From positions 887,524 to 951,523 of the forward strand of contig VYZB01000328.1 of NCBI GenBank assembly GCA_013397455.1: a DNA stretch of 64,000 nt, given 5' to 3'. The stretch is from Crotophaga sulcirostris. Lineage: Eukaryota; Chordata; Aves; Cuculiformes; Crotophagidae. A model generated the notes under the pieces. That model made no database searches, was not told where the DNA came from, and saw only the letters and a program-made list of their open reading frames with translations. Both the position numbers and the translations under genes were made by a program. Every line of letters starts with the position of its first letter. The stretch's first letter is position 1. Of this stretch, positions 27,534 through 41,114 are shown one piece after another.

Positions 27534-30127
27534 GATGTGTGAACCAGAGGTGGAAATATTTCCCCACACCTCAGATAACTCCAAAGCCTCTTGACAGAGA
27601 ACGCTCCCATGCACTCTCAGCCTATCCATTCGCATGTACTACAAGAAGAGGATAAATCTATGATGGTGTGTCCATTGTCTGGCCTCAGCTCCTCTGGTGA
27701 CCCATGTGCAAACCAAGTTATCTAATCTTGCAGTGCCTTGGTTTCTCCCTTGCCCATGAAATTGCAAGTATACTTCCGTATTTCATAGGGCTGTTGTCGT
27801 GGTGGTAAATTTAATGCTGCTAAAGCACTCAGATGCATCGACCCATGTAAGGATGCAAGCAGAGACTGTGTCCCAATGAAACGTAGGTTTCTGTCCCAGA
27901 GGTGGCTGCTCTTTTCTGGCTGGACACACAGACAGCCTGAGACCACCACCAGGTCCCTTTGAGATGAGTGCCAAACGACTGCAAGTGCCAAAAACTGAGC
28001 ATGGCGAAATGATGATATGCTTCCTGAGATGATGGTGTACAGCAGCTTAGTCCCATTGTGGGGGAAAAAGATAAAAACCAAAATATAACAATAGGTAGAT
28101 GGCCTTGAAAAGTCTAGACAGTTAAGAGCCCTGCTCTCAGCCACTCAACAAAATAATCACAAATGCAGAAATGAAAAATAGATCAAACTATGAGGTACTA
28201 TTTGCTTTTTATCCCTGTTCCCAAAGTAAATGTTTATCTTTATCCACACACAAATTTGAGATGCCTGCACAGATTTTAAAGCCCAATATATCCAGCACTA
28301 GTCGTCATCTAAAGTTGTAGTCAAGTACGTAAGGCAGAAAATCTAAATGGAAGCAAAAAATAGAAGAGGGAAGAGGAAAAGTAAACCTTACCGAGACTTC
28401 TGTGAACTTGATTATACATCAGAAAAAAGAAACAGCAGGAGTAGCGCTGCTTTATTTTCACTCTGATGATAGTACAAGAGAAAGAAATAATACCCTGCAA
28501 AGGTCACTCTTATCCTGTTCATCTGTGACGAGCTGATAATCTTGGATCTCAGAAAACTTTCTTTAAAAATCTTCACAGACGTGCTCTTATCAAAAGGATC
28601 AAGGTTTAACACATACCAGCAGATGCAACCGATTCGAGCATCTGCTAATCAGAGCAGTGTCAGTTTGCCACACGTGCCGGCTGGAGCTGATGAGCGTGGG
28701 AAGGTTTCCCTTTCTTGTAGAGAAAGGCCAACTCCAAACATACATGAAATCATCTGTTGGTTATGCCTCTCAACTCATGCGTACGTGGCTGAACATCCCT
28801 GCCCTGTACATGATCCTTGGCCTGCAGGCATGTCACGGATGGCGTGCCAGACGTGCTGCTTGCAGTCAGCACGCCCGCAGCGGCACTCCTAGAAAGCTTC
28901 AACCTTGTGAACATCTCAAACACCACCCACACGGGGTGGGAATGTCACTCTGCTTTTGGAGAGGGGAACTACAGGAGTAAGAGTTTCCTGGACATAGAGG
29001 CTTTGCTTCTTGAGTGCTGGGAGGAACCCACTGAAATTGCTCCAGACGGGATGCTTCCTTTCTACTTTAAGTAATCCACTCGCATTCTCCAAACAGCACA
29101 AAGCCAGCACAGTGCAGCCAGAAGCGGGAGTGCAGCTCTCAGCGGTGACCCCATCTTTAAAACAGCCCATGGAATTCCAGAAGGTGTGACTATGGCAGAA
29201 GTCTCACAGCCCACTGAGAACAGCCCTCACCAGCAGCCCTGTAGTGAGCCTGCACGAGCCCTCTGGGACTGCTACAAACGTTAGAGCTCACCAGCTCAGC
29301 ACCAGCTTGGGCACACCTCTGTGAGACACTGTCATCCCTTTGGGTCCACACGAGCCATCCGAGTCACTGGGGAAATGGCAGCATCTCACAGCCTTCATGA
29401 GAAGCATCTTGAAGTGTATGTAGCTCTGGAGAAGCTGGATGGTCCTATGAAACGGTCATCAACGTTTTTGGATGTACAGGGTACGCTTCTCAGTTTCAGC
29501 AGATGGGCTTATTCCCAATCAGCCTTTCTGTCCTACAACCAGAGAGATTAAAAAGCCCACAAAACCCAAAATGCACCTGCCTCAAGTGAACAAATACAGA
29601 GAGCCCCTTGCCACTAGGAAAACACTGCCTGGGTACCACGCCGTGCTACTGGACTCAGAAATCGTTTTGGCACAGCCACACAGATGCCCACAGATTAGAT
29701 GTGCTAAGACCAGGAGAAGGAGACCTGGGTACTTTTATTTACCCCAGATATCATATCTGAAGAGCGCAGAAGCTCACACATTGATTTCAGCCCAAATCGC
29801 ATTGAAAGAGACTCAGTACCACTGAACACCTGAAACAGCTGAATTCCACTGAATCCTTACAATTCACAAACTCTGTGTCATGTAAATGCTACAGTATGAG
29901 AGAATCAATTCTGAACCTGTGAAATTAACAGTAAAGCTGCTTGTCCTCCTAAATTTTCTTTCTAAACTAAAACATTCCAGACAACAACCAGGACGTCACC
30001 ATAAGCTCTGCTTGCAAGACATTTTCGGTGTGTACCAACTGAACAAGCCAGGCTCAGGCAAATAACAGGAACATGGAAATCAAATTCTGAGCCTGGACTA
30101 GCAAATCCTGAAAGGAGGTTGTGGCAA

Positions 30128-30420
30128 ATGGAGTGTTGGTCTCTTCTCCCAAGTGACAGGTGACAGGACAAGAAGAAATGCCCATAAGTTGCACCAGGGC
30201 AGGTTTAGGCTGGATATTAGGAAAAAATTCTTCACTGAAAGGGTGGTCAGGCACTGGAACAGGCTGCCTAGGGAGGTGGTTGAGTCACCATCCCTGGAAG
30301 TCTTTAAAAGACGGGTAGATGAGTTTCAAGGGAACATGGTTTAGCAGAGGACAGGTACAGTTGGGACTCTATGATCTCATAGGTCTTTTCCAACCGGACA
30401 ATCCTATGATTCTATGAATA
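30128..30420 (+). mobile_element. CR1 LINE 3' fragment with (attctatga)n tail
   Basis: Sense CR1 copy of a different subfamily from that at 17405. It encodes the C-terminal tail of the CR1 second open frame: the phrase [15 protein letters not shown] is followed by [17 protein letters not shown] and a stop at 30342-30344. It then carries the 3' UTR ending catctcataggtcttttcc and the tail gattctatga. The element is 5'-truncated and encodes no catalytic domain. Confidence 0.92.
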
Positions 30421-31087
30421 CAGATTCAGCGATCTGAAGATCACAGCGATCACAGAGCCCGTATGTTAATCCCACAGCCCAAACCACAAGTAATCACAGG
30501 GTGTTTTTTCTTTTTGATGCTAGGGAAATGCATTACTCTTTGCTGAGTAGGAAGCTTTGTTCATGGTTGGAGATACAGCTCCACATAAACAAAGATAAAA
30601 CAGCTGAACTCTTAGCCATGCATTCCTGCTCAGCTGTAAGTGGGGCACTAAAATTAGAAATGCACATGGAAGAGTGCTCATAGGAGTCTTCAGCACTCAA
30701 CACTGTCCTTTGTTTCATGGTTTGCCATCATACAGCTGGAAATGTTCAATCCTGTCTCATCGCTCTGCAAGAAAATGTGTCCATTGCCTTTTCATTGCTT
30801 TTGTTATCCCCAATTGGTTGTCAAAAGAAGTGATGGAATAACAACCAACGCTGTCAAACATTTAAATCCCTTTTAAATTCCAGTCATGAGAAGATATTAT
30901 TTCCCAGTATGTTTGGAACTTAATGAAAATGTATCACTGATTTTTTAATTTAATTTTCTTTTACTTTTTTATTGTTCTGCAGCTCACATTGTGAATGAGC
31001 TTCTTTTCCTTCAAAATATTACTCGCTGAGGCTGACAGTGTTGGATAGTGGCAGATGTCTGGTACTGGGGGCAATGATACATAGGCT

Positions 31088-31165
31088 TGAATCCTTTAAG
31101 ACACCTCACCTGACTCTGCCTTCATTTTCCCCGTATGTTAGATGAAAAGAATAATTTCTTTCTCT
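31088..31165 (+). mobile_element. Probable short MIR-type SINE relic
   Basis: Reads acctcacctgactctgcctt followed by cattttccccgtatgttaga and tgaaaagaataattt. This matches the MIR phrase 'acctctctgtgcctcagtttccccatctgtaaaatggggataata' with diverged bases. Only the central core is recognisable. Confidence 0.42.
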
Positions 31166-31847
31166 TTTTCATCATTTATACAACGCCATCACTTAAAGGC
31201 CTTGAACCCAGACTATGGTTCCACTTTGCTAGAAGCCATGTATATCAATAGTAAGACGTAAATAACATTGAAGAGGCTGCCAAGCTACAAGGACAGAAGA
31301 CATTTTGAGAAACAAAGTAGAAATGCTACATTCAAGGTCATTTAGCACAGTGCTGGTAACTGGGAATGAAACATGTCTCCAGAGTGCCAGCCCAGTCCCC
31401 TCTGGATCAGGCTGCCTCTGAGAGCTGGACACAAGTAGATTTGATCTTGGCCATCAAAGCATGTTTTTTTGCTATTTAAATACTCCATAAATTTTGGCCA
31501 CCCAGTATTTGCTGTTAAAAAAAGGCTAATTCTCTTCGGATCAGGTATATCTTATTACCTGGAACACCTCCCACAAAGTCCTACTTTACCAAACAGACAT
31601 TCTATTGGAAACTTGCGACAGAACTTAAGAGTTTAAGAAGGTAGGTGTCCAATTCTGGACAAAGCAATCAGCATTCAATACATAATTCATAGCAGGGACT
31701 AAAACTCCTGATCTTTCCTATGTTGCTATTTTCTGTATTTCATTTTCACAGCCTCTGCTGGAAGCCTCCTCTCCAGAGTCACAAAGTTTTCTTGTTTTTT
31801 AAAAAATGCAAACATTTATTTTATGGGTTGAAATTTGGCATGTTTGA

Positions 31848-31867
31848 TTTTTTTTTTTTTTTTTTTT
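31848..31867 (+). repeat. Twenty-base T homopolymer
   Basis: An uninterrupted T20 between tttga and gcttacag. No retroposon body is adjacent on either side. Confidence 0.9.
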
Positions 31868-32930
31868 GCTTACAGCCTTGCTGCACTCATCTCCTAAGGA
31901 AAGATTTAAGCAGAAAGGTAAAAACTGGGGAAAACACCCTTTTAACAGAGGAGACAGATGACCACAGCATTCACCAGGCCCCCTAGCTGAGGTTCACCCA
32001 GTTTAGGAATAGCCCTTGCTCCCATCAATGAAAGTTATGCACCTAAATGCCTTGTCTATACAACCTCCTTCTACTAATGAAAGACACAGTGGTTCTCTGC
32101 CTCTGAACTTTCCAATACGTTACTGCCATTTAGAAGGTGTGATATGTAAACAGAAAACACATTGCAGCTATACAAGAGGAGCTCTGTACTTTAGTCATCA
32201 TACCAGCATTTCTAAACTTTACCAAACGGGAGGAAAATACTAATTAAATTTTTTCATAATGTATTTTCAGTTCTTCAAGCAATACCTAAGGCAAGCTCAT
32301 CTATCAACATGCTGTTGCAGTCATGGTAATTGTGAGATCATGTTGGTCTCCTCCTCCATTTCAATTCATTGCACCAGAAGGCTGGAACTGGCTGTGCTGG
32401 TGAAGGTCACACAGAAACCTCTCAAGCTCAGGTGATGCTTCGTCCTTTATAAAACTTAGCTCCAGCTGAATTCTTGAAATATAGTTTCTCCTAAACCACC
32501 TCACATGACAGAAAGCATCCTTAGACACTGCTGTGTTGCAGCTAAAACGATGATTTAGTCTCGTGATTTTCTGCTCTTTTTGAAATGTGCAATTTTGAAA
32601 GAAAAGAACCCTAGCATTTTAATCACTTCTCACTGACCCCATGTCTCAGCCAGAGAGACTTTCGTTTGCAAATCATGGGCTCAGCCCAGGGCTGAAGTGA
32701 TGGTGATCGAAAGCTGCTTCTCCCCTGCACGTTGCTGATGGCCAGTATGAAGTAAACTATCAATGCCTAGAAAACCTGCTGCAGGGGACTCTCTCAACAA
32801 GTGCCTCAAGACAGAGATGAGAACTTACCAGAAATGAAGCCTAAGAGAATCTTTCACTTTGAGGTTTGACAACATTGGGGTTGACTCATATTGGGGTTCC
32901 AGACTCACGGAAGGACCTCCTCCCATCAAA

Positions 32931-32986
32931 TCTGCTGCTATGGGCAGGAAAGATCTTTTCTGCTGCTATGGGGAGGAAAGATCTTT
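32931..32986. repeat. 28-bp perfect-register tandem duplication
   Basis: Two adjacent 28-bp units, 32931-32958 and 32959-32986, each begin tctgctgctatggg and end gaaagatcttt. They differ at a single position (c versus g after 'atggg'). A third copy starts (tctgct) and stops. The near identity shows a recent local duplication in unique intronic DNA. Confidence 0.95.
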
Positions 32987-35280
32987 TCTGCTCCATAAAG
33001 AATCTACACTGAGAAAATGCTTTTCATACTCATCACTTCAGAAGAGAAGGTAACACAGCTCTGTAGGACAACAGTATCCTTTCACCGCTGCACAAGGCAT
33101 GGGAAGCAGCCAGCAGGACCTGGGTAACTCCTCTACCTTCACTTCCCAGTTCAGTTGCTTTGAACTAGGCAGGAACATTGGGTACAAGGAGGGTGCTGCT
33201 GACCACAGGTGTCAAAGCTCTCTCCCTGCCCTCTGTTAATAGTGGTCATTTTTAGCTCATGGCAATGTCCTCCTCGCCTGCCTGCCACACAAAACACGTT
33301 ACCAAAGTGATGCCTAGGTAAGTGATGTAGGGATGGTGCAGAGATTCATACTCCTCCAGGTCCTCAACAGCAGGCCTGCTGGCCAAGGGAAACTGTCTGG
33401 GGCTGACATTGGCCCTCCCATTCTGACAAGTATCATAAATTTCCCAAACCTACCGTGGAGGGTACAAAACCTTCTCCTTCAGAGGTATCTCCTGCAGCAG
33501 TGCATTTCACTGCGATCCTTAATTTGTACCAGGGATCAAAAGAGCTTCCATCTGTGTGAATTTATACCAATAATTAGGGTATGTTAAATAAACTGCTTGC
33601 CATTATCCCACTACCACTCCTACTCCAGTGAGAGTATAATAGTGAGACTATTTTACAGTTTAGTTTATGTTGCTGTAAAATTATTTTGAAGATAAAATAA
33701 AAAAGAAACCTAACAACAAAATTTCCCTTAGTCCAGAACAGGAATATCCCCAAGGGCAAGGCATACCTGTAAAATTATTATAATATTTTAACCACATAAG
33801 CACAACTGGAAACGTCTTCTCTGAAAACAAGTCATAACTCTATTTTCCTATCTGCAGCCATTAACCTGATAAATTTGGGAAGGTCAGCTAAAGTGTAATC
33901 CAATAAATGTGCTGATGTTCTGAGTAAGTACCTCACAATTTGCAGTCTAATCTGTTATCCTACTATAAGGCCATCAAATGACTCACCAGTTTTAATACTT
34001 TGTACAGATCAAACAAAGGAAAATATCAAAGCTTTACATTCTAGTTCCACCTTTCAAGGACTTGTTTGAGTACTCCTTAATTACAGCAGATGATACATTC
34101 AACTCTGGCATTTTCTTTTCCTAACAGCTATACTTAGAAGTTGCTGTACTTGTATTTTTCACCAGACATCATTACGTTAACCAATAAAATCTGAAAAGTC
34201 TGATAAGATGAACAAAGAAAGTTGAGATTTAGTCCCAGAGCTGAAATTCAGCTTCTTCTTCCCACCTGGATGGCACACAGTTATTGTAAGGCACCAGGGA
34301 GCAGCAGCAACCCATCGCTCCTGGGAACATGGGAGAAGCCTTCAGATCTGCCACCTGAATTGTAGGCAAACAGGAACGAGCACGTGCACTGACCAGCACA
34401 CGTTATCTTTGAGGCTGATGAATTTAAGATGTCAGAACAAGCCCAAAACTTGTGCTATGCCTTCCAACCCTCCAGAAGTTCAAATAGATTTGCAAAACTT
34501 TGCCTTTGACGGCTGTTACTTATTTATTTATTTACGCTGTAGGTACAAAATAAAAGTGAAAAACGAATCCATTCAGAGGATGCCAGATCCCAAAGGACAA
34601 AGTGTCAGAATACAGTCAGCAAACTGCAAACGCTCAGCGAGGTGGTTACAGATGTTACATGTCTCTATGAAGATGCCAGAGCTGACCGCAGCCAATGCCA
34701 AGGAAAACGGTGAGCACGAATATCTTTCAGTTAACTCTCTCTGTGTTTTGACATTATAAATCATTTACCAGTGCCCACGATACATTTGTATGTTCTTGGC
34801 CCATGCAACCAAAATGAACACGGGTTATTTGACACAGTGCCTGCCTGAGCACTAACACTGGTAAAACTTGTCTCCTCTATTGCAACAACAAAAAACACTG
34901 CGAAAGGAGTTAATTGTATCCGGTTTACAATTTTGCTCTTTTTGACTGACGAACCCAAATCAGACTGTTTTTCAAGGACAAGTCTGGAAGTTTATCCAGT
35001 AACTGTGTAAATGCTGCTAGAATAAAAGAAGAATTTATCAGGGGGTCCCTGTAGAATGGACAGAAACCACACAGGCCACCACTCCAGAGCCTCTGTGTGC
35101 AGACAGACACTTTCAAAACTGCACAAATTTGATTTAACTCTGTGTTTGCTAAGTTCACATACTTAAATGAGAGTAAATCTAAACAAACTCTGCTCACTAC
35201 TTTAGTCCTGCTCCAAAGGTATCAGTTCTAAATTATTTAAGACATATACAACAATGAAAAGAACCAAAAAAGCATAACAA

Positions 35281-35414
35281 TATTTAAGAAGCTTTTGGAC
35301 AACACACTCAGACACATGGTGTGAATGTTGAGGTTGTCCTGTGCAGGGATAGGAGTTGGGCTCAATAATCCCTGTGGGTCCCTTCCAGCTCAGGTCATTC
35401 TGTGATTCTGTGAC
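35281..35414 (+). mobile_element. CR1 LINE 3'-end fragment
   Basis: The segment reads tttaagaagcttttggac near its start, gggctcaataatccctgtgg with gtcccttccagctcagg near its end, and terminates in ttctgtgattctgtgac. This is the classical CR1 3' UTR and 8-bp tail, here diverged and short (about 130 bp). The orientation is sense on plus, so it is antisense to LPP transcription. Confidence 0.82.
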
Positions 35415-36359
35415 AAAGCCACCAACTAAAGAGATGGTCTATATGGATAATGGATGTGCACTGCATCAGTCAACTTTCCCTTTGGTTCCTTTGACTTCTG
35501 GGGTTTTATTTAGAGCTGACATCAGTAAGACAAACACAACATATAGTACATCTGCATAAATGCTTACAGATCCGTATATGTGCAAGACCAATCATGAGAT
35601 TAGGAAGTGAAGGAGCTGCACAACTGGGCACAAACACAACCGGGATTATTTTAGAGATCTCAAGAATTGCCCTTTCTAAAGCGCCACTCAGGTGTCATCA
35701 CTTCTTCTGATAAATAGATGACATCTTACCTGAATTTAAATAGCTCCACTCAGGCACTACCTAGATGAGTGACAAAAATTAACCAAGCTGCTATCGCCCC
35801 TGCAGTCCTTGTCTAGACACAGCAGAGTAAGTGTGAATTCCAGTCTGCCTTGCTAGGTTACATCTACCCTGACAGCTGAGCTATGATCCAAGTCACTTCG
35901 TCGTCACTGATTAGATGACAAAAATCAAAAGAAAACAACTTGAGACATGGCTATCTGGATCCTTCTGGCAGCATGACAAATAAAAGTTAACAGAACAGAA
36001 AAACAACAAAAAAATACAAGCATGAAAGTATGCAAACTGAGCAGGTTTTAATTCACAAACTATTGTTGGTAGAAAGTCGAGGCAAACGAAATGCTATTTT
36101 TTATAAGTATTTTTCTAACAATCTCCATGGCAATCTAACAACTGGGATCAGAGGCCCTTCGCTCAGAGGTACAGCAGCTTTTGAGCCGGTGCCCTCTTCA
36201 GAGCGGCTGCACCGTTCTCCCCATTGACAGCCACATCTGGATGCTATCAGGAGGAGCTGGCATGCCTGCTGACAACAAATACCAAACAGTTGGCAAATTG
36301 ACTCCAGCAGTCAATGCTGGCCACTTTCCCATTCTCTGTTTACGCAACGTGCCACTAAC

Positions 36360-36482
36360 CTGTTGAGTCCGAGGTTTATATGGAGAGCTGCTCTCTAGGT
36401 CAGCCAGGATGCTGGTCAGAGAATCAATTTCCGCATCTAAACTGGACCGCCTCTCCTCAAGTGTCTTGCCACCAGGATTCAC
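36360..36482 (-). CDS. LPP: LPP internal coding exon with leucine-rich nuclear export signal (partial gene)
   Basis: This 123-nt minus-strand exon encodes 41 residues beginning VNPGGKTLEERRSS, continuing LDAEIDSLTSILADLE and ending SSSPYKPRTQQ. Compared with human LPP from memory (about residues 103-143) the length is the same, with about four substitutions: G to V at the first residue, one C to S, and PP to TQ near the end. The leucine-rich core matches the nuclear export signal reported for LPP, around human residue 117 onward, and is shared by zyxin relatives. The acceptor has a long pyrimidine tract ending ctttaag, with a possible branch-point taac about 25-30 nt upstream. The donor is CAG|gttagt, with an unusual T at +3. 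Both boundaries are phase 0, so the exon is symmetric. It joins in frame to the exon at 57311-57423. The next downstream exon (the long proline-rich region) is not in the window. Confidence 0.95.
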
Positions 36483-38649
36483 CTTAAAGAAAAAAGAAGA
36501 GTTCCAGTTATTCAAACCACTGGCCTGGTACATGGTTTCTTACTGTCTACGTGGACCTGCTACCATGCCTCAGCAACAACTCTCAGGCTGCAGGGACAAA
36601 CACTGAAATGCTATAGCTCTCTCCCAGAACCAGCAGCAGGTCTCCATCTCACAAGGGTTTAGGCTGCTTTGGGGCTTTTCTTCACGCATTTCCCACAATG
36701 GCCCCACTGACTAAAGTTGAATTGGAGGATTATGCAACTTGGAGTACAATCTTCTACCAAGGTGAGGAGGCAGGACAATCCAGCTCCTGCAGATGGAGAT
36801 GATGTATTGTGGCAGGACACTTGGCTGGGCAGCTGGAGCTGGGCTTGGAGCACCTCCATTCTGAGAACATTTCCTCTGCCACATCCCCATCCCACATGAA
36901 GTGGAAACAGAGCAGACTGCAAGCCACAGTGACCAGCGACCAGCCACCTATTATTATCTTAAATCAATCCGTGGCAGCTGTACCTGTCTGATTAAACATT
37001 TTCCACCAGAAAAAATGAGCTTCTTCAAGGAGGAGTGAAAAAAGTTCAATTCATTTTTAGTAGACTCAAGGTGAAGGGCATGATTTACAATAAGCAGTCA
37101 CAAAATAACATAAATTGTGTAACAGGCTATTATGCAGGAAAGTCCATGCCTAGTGCAAATACCAACTCACAGCCAGGACTCTTTTGGATTCGATGCACCT
37201 GTTTTCTGTCTGCTTTCAAAATGACATGGCCCCACTTGTACCCAGGCTGTTTAGGGATGCTCATTTGGAAGGGGGAAAACATGATTTTTCACCACCACCT
37301 ACCTCCAAAAGTAAAACTCAGCACCAAAGGAGAGTATGTGATCCCCAAGCCACTGTTGAAGGGCTGCATTGCAATCTCTCCCTTCTAGAATCAGTATTTT
37401 AAAGGGACTCAAATCACATGCTTTGTTTTTGAAAAATCAGCCTAGTCCAAAACCTCTGGAGGGACCTCTGTGCTATACAGCCCAGTCAACAGCAGTACCT
37501 CCCAGCAGTGCACAAAGGCAGATACAAGCTACGAAACATGTCTTCTCTCAACGTTTTCAGTGATTTAGAAATTAGGAAGCTCCGTCAAGAATGGGAAGTC
37601 CAAGTCCCCATCAAGTGTGATGTAGGTACCAGGAGCTAGCCCCACTGAGCCAGCCCACAGGTAGGTCATGTGCAAAAAAACAAAGTTCTTGAGTCAAGTG
37701 AAATATTACACATTGAAAGTCTTTTCTCAACCTGAGACATAGTCAATACTTCCCTTTCATCCTTCCATGTCTGACTTATCTGCAAATTCCCCAGACAGAA
37801 TCTCTCTACGTATGTGCAGTTACAGAGCTCAACACAGAAGAGCTCATTCACAGCTTGACTACTACAATAATAAAAATACTAAAGAATTACCTAACAACTC
37901 ACCTAATTTCAACTCTAAAACCTGTTGAGACCATACCAGCACCTCCTCACAGACAATCCAGCTCTGTTTGCTTTCACTCTCACCAAGTTACTTCAATTTT
38001 CCAAGCCAAAAATTTGCCTTTTTCCTTGGCTCACTGGCTGTTCCAGATAGTTTAAATTTAAATTTTATTTCAGGAACATTCGATCATTACCCGTTTTACA
38101 GAATTCCCCAGTCATCAATCCAACATATAAATGGCAAGTTGGTCAAAGAGAGACAGACTATGCAAAGCAGGCAGGTTCTGATCTGCCAAGCTTATACATG
38201 CTAAGGTATTCATTAGTTCCTAATGATTATTAAATCTTACTGGATTACTATAAATTTGGCTTGACTAACAAGAAAATGGAAGCTCCAATGCTCTTTATGC
38301 AGAACATGTACTTTAAAACCCTGAGAGTGAGGTTAGACACTATGTACAAACTCAGTTCTTCTTGACTATTTTTATTATAGAGCCAGTAAAAGTTTTTTCC
38401 ATTCAAACTATTGTTCAAAAAAAGAATTAGTTTTCCCAGGAACTACCTCAGATCATTACTCCTGGCTAGCTGTAGGCACCTGGATTTTTAAATATGCAGA
38501 ATTCCAATTTCCTTTTCACTATTAGTGCACTTCATGGCTCTTGTTTGTCTTTTCTCCATCCTCCTGTTGTTGGCCTATAATAACTACAGGGCAGCCACAG
38601 GCTTCCCAGACACAAAAACTGTGACTGCTTCACTCCAGAGAATTTTTAA

Positions 38650-38782
38650 GCTAAGTTGCCAAAAGCCAGCCTGGAAAGGGGGTACCCATGGCCCTAACTT
38701 CTGGAGAGATAAATCAAGTCAATGACAGAACGAGGAATAAAACCAGAACCCATACATGGCCTGTTTGATACCCTGACCCTGG
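38650..38782 (-). mobile_element. Possible ancient SINE relic
   Basis: A weak antisense MIR/tRNA-SINE resemblance: aagttgccaaaagccag near the start, then gacagaacgaggaataaaac, cagaacccatac and gataccctgaccctgg. The phrase 'ggcagagc.ggaat..aacccag' followed by 'ctgacc' is typical of old tRNA-derived SINEs. The middle does not align well. Confidence 0.3.
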
Positions 38783-41114
38783 AGAGGGGAGATGGTGACA
38801 GCCAATTTCATTTCTGCTTTTTAGCATTTCTGGGCCATATTATTCCCAGGTTCTCATTCCCCAGAACAATTACACAATAGCTGACTAGCAAATGCTGCAC
38901 AGCAAGTTGTAAGGTTGTAAAAGTTAAATGTCCTTAGGAAACCTAGAAAAAAACAAAATAAAATAGCATGGAAACACCTCCACTGATTCTGAGCTGTGTA
39001 AAAGATTTATTTATTCAATTAAAACATAATCAAGAGCCCAATTCTACAAATGTAGGAGCACAACGCAGTACGACAGCGCCAACAAACAATGCTGCTGATG
39101 TGTGTAAGGGTCTATTGGGACAGGACTGGACTTTAAGTACATTTAAGAAGTGGTAATCCTTGGAAAGACAGGTTTCTGCTTGCTCTCTGTTCCCCATCTC
39201 CATGAATCTTGCATTTTTCTCCCCACCGCACTCAGAAGCAACAGAGGGATTTCTTGCATGTTGGAAACAGGACAAGAATTTGCAATGCTAACTGTAGCAA
39301 GAGAGGGTTAAGTTTTTTTCTTCTCATGCTCTTCGTCATGACATTGCTATAAAAGTTTTATAATACTGTCATGGAACAAAACCCAAACGCCAGGTCCCAA
39401 GGCACAACAGGTTCACACAGACGTGGCTCTGTTCTGAAGAACCCAGACTGGTTAAGCTCACGACCTTGCAGATACAAACACCGGAACCAGAAAGAATTGC
39501 TAATTCTATTTCTGTCTGGATTTATGGCACTGTTGCAGACATGTCACTTGCGCACCCCTCCCTTTTAGCCAGCATAATATGGAAAAAACAGGTTTAAAAA
39601 GAAAAAGGATGCTGTCTTTGTCCCAGCCAACATGAGCTCGACAAAAAGCAAACATTAGGCAACACAGTCCAACAAATTACTCATGCCAGAGACTATCCAC
39701 TCATGTGAACTTCTGCTATGCCTGCACTCTTATCCCCTGGCTCAGTCCCTGCTGTGAGGCAAAAGAGAGAAAAACAGCAAAGAGTTTCACTGCTTGGCTT
39801 GTCTGCCCCTGAATTCCTGGTGTGCAGCTCCGAGCAGCTGTGATGGTAATCCATTCCTGAGCCCTGCCAATCCACTCTGTTCTGATGAAAACTGGCTTTA
39901 ATTTTGCTAATCCTACCACCCAACACCAGTCAGTGCCACAGGTCCCCCTGCGCCATCCCAAGGGAAATTCACTACAGAACATGCAGTGCAGAGGGCAATG
40001 CAGAGCCTCAAAGTTTTCCCTCACTGTGCTGAGAAGACTGTAAGTTCATTCACTGAGCTAGAGAACACGTAAAGTACAATGATTTCCCTAGATGCCACAT
40101 TTTCCTACAACCTAGATCACCGACTCTTACCACATTTTGCAGGTTACAGCAGAGAAACAAGTACGCTTCTCATTTGTCCAAGCCTTCCTTGCAATGGAGG
40201 AATCTGGCTCCCAGATGTCCTTCTTAGGTCCTGCGCCAAATTCCTTTCTCTACCCAGACCAGGAGACTCTCTTTTATCCTCTGTTTTCCCCTCTCTCAAT
40301 GCCCTGTTTGCTGACACACGGTGCTGCAGCTTGGGACAGCCATTAGCCCCTGGGACACAAGGTGTAATGTGGATGTCAGGTTGGCCTCTGAGCTTCTGTG
40401 AGAAATCACACTGATGCCTGGTGATGGTGACCTGCTGACTTACACGGACAGCAGGTTGGAAGTGACTCCAGAGTCCCAGTGTATATTTTCTACCAACACA
40501 AGGCAACAGTCAAACTCCTGAACGCTTTCAGAGCATCAGGACTTTGTTCACCATTGTGCAATTTTCCAGTATCAAGATCCACCTTTTCCCAAGCTACCTT
40601 GGCCTTGCTCACACCTTCTCTAAAGTAGGTTGAGCTGAGTGTGTTTCATGAGTGTCGTGGTCAGCTCATCTTCTGAGCTGCACCCCAGGAACACGAGAGC
40701 TGTCGTTACTGGGAAACGCAATGTTGTTATTTATGTACAGACGCATCCAAGAAAGCAGAGCTACAGTTAGGCACACAACCTTCCTCACAGCATCAGCTGA
40801 CTGTGCACACCATGCTATCAAAACTCACAAGTGGAAGAATGGACATGAATGCCATGGATATTAAGAAGGATTGTAGCTAATGACTCAAAAGAAATGGGCT
40901 GGGGGCCCCCAGTGCCTTCTGCTCCAGGTATGCTGGTTTTATTAGAAGCCTGGGGAGCTCTCTTTGGATTGCAACAGGTCAACACTGTTTGCATTTACAC
41001 ATCCAAGAATAGGGAAAAGCAGGGAGTAGAAAAACTCTTTGCAGCAAAGGTAGGCATGGAAGGGAAGGACTAGAGTAATAAGAAGAGAATTTAACCAAAT
41101 CAGGGGTTGTGAGC

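Larger units (their letters stand above)
1..36359 (-). other. LPP: LPP intron, 5' part (donor side), runs off the left edge
   Basis: The intron begins with the donor gttagt at 36359 and continues past position 1, so it exceeds 36 kb. No long minus-strand open frame resembling the next LPP exon is present, which is expected to be long and proline-rich. Contents in window order: hAT-like relic split by CR1 (3535-3905), A-rich tract (11286-11380), 16-base C run (12116), MIR-like relic (14230), motif cluster with X-box (14940-15110), CR1 (17405), old CR1 (19084), element-like stretch (19530), MIR-like relic (20350), CR1 (30128), MIR-like relic (31088), 28-bp tandem duplication (32931) and a CR1 tail (35281). 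In 1-3530, 3910-11280, 12135-14225, 15110-17400, 20500-30120, 31200-32925 and 32990-35280 I see only unique AT-rich sequence with short simple repeats. Confidence 0.85.

Noticed and set aside
30153..30344. Short plus-strand open frame with LPREVVESP phrase
   Set aside because: It is the CR1 open-frame tail inside the LINE copy at 30128-30420, not a host gene.
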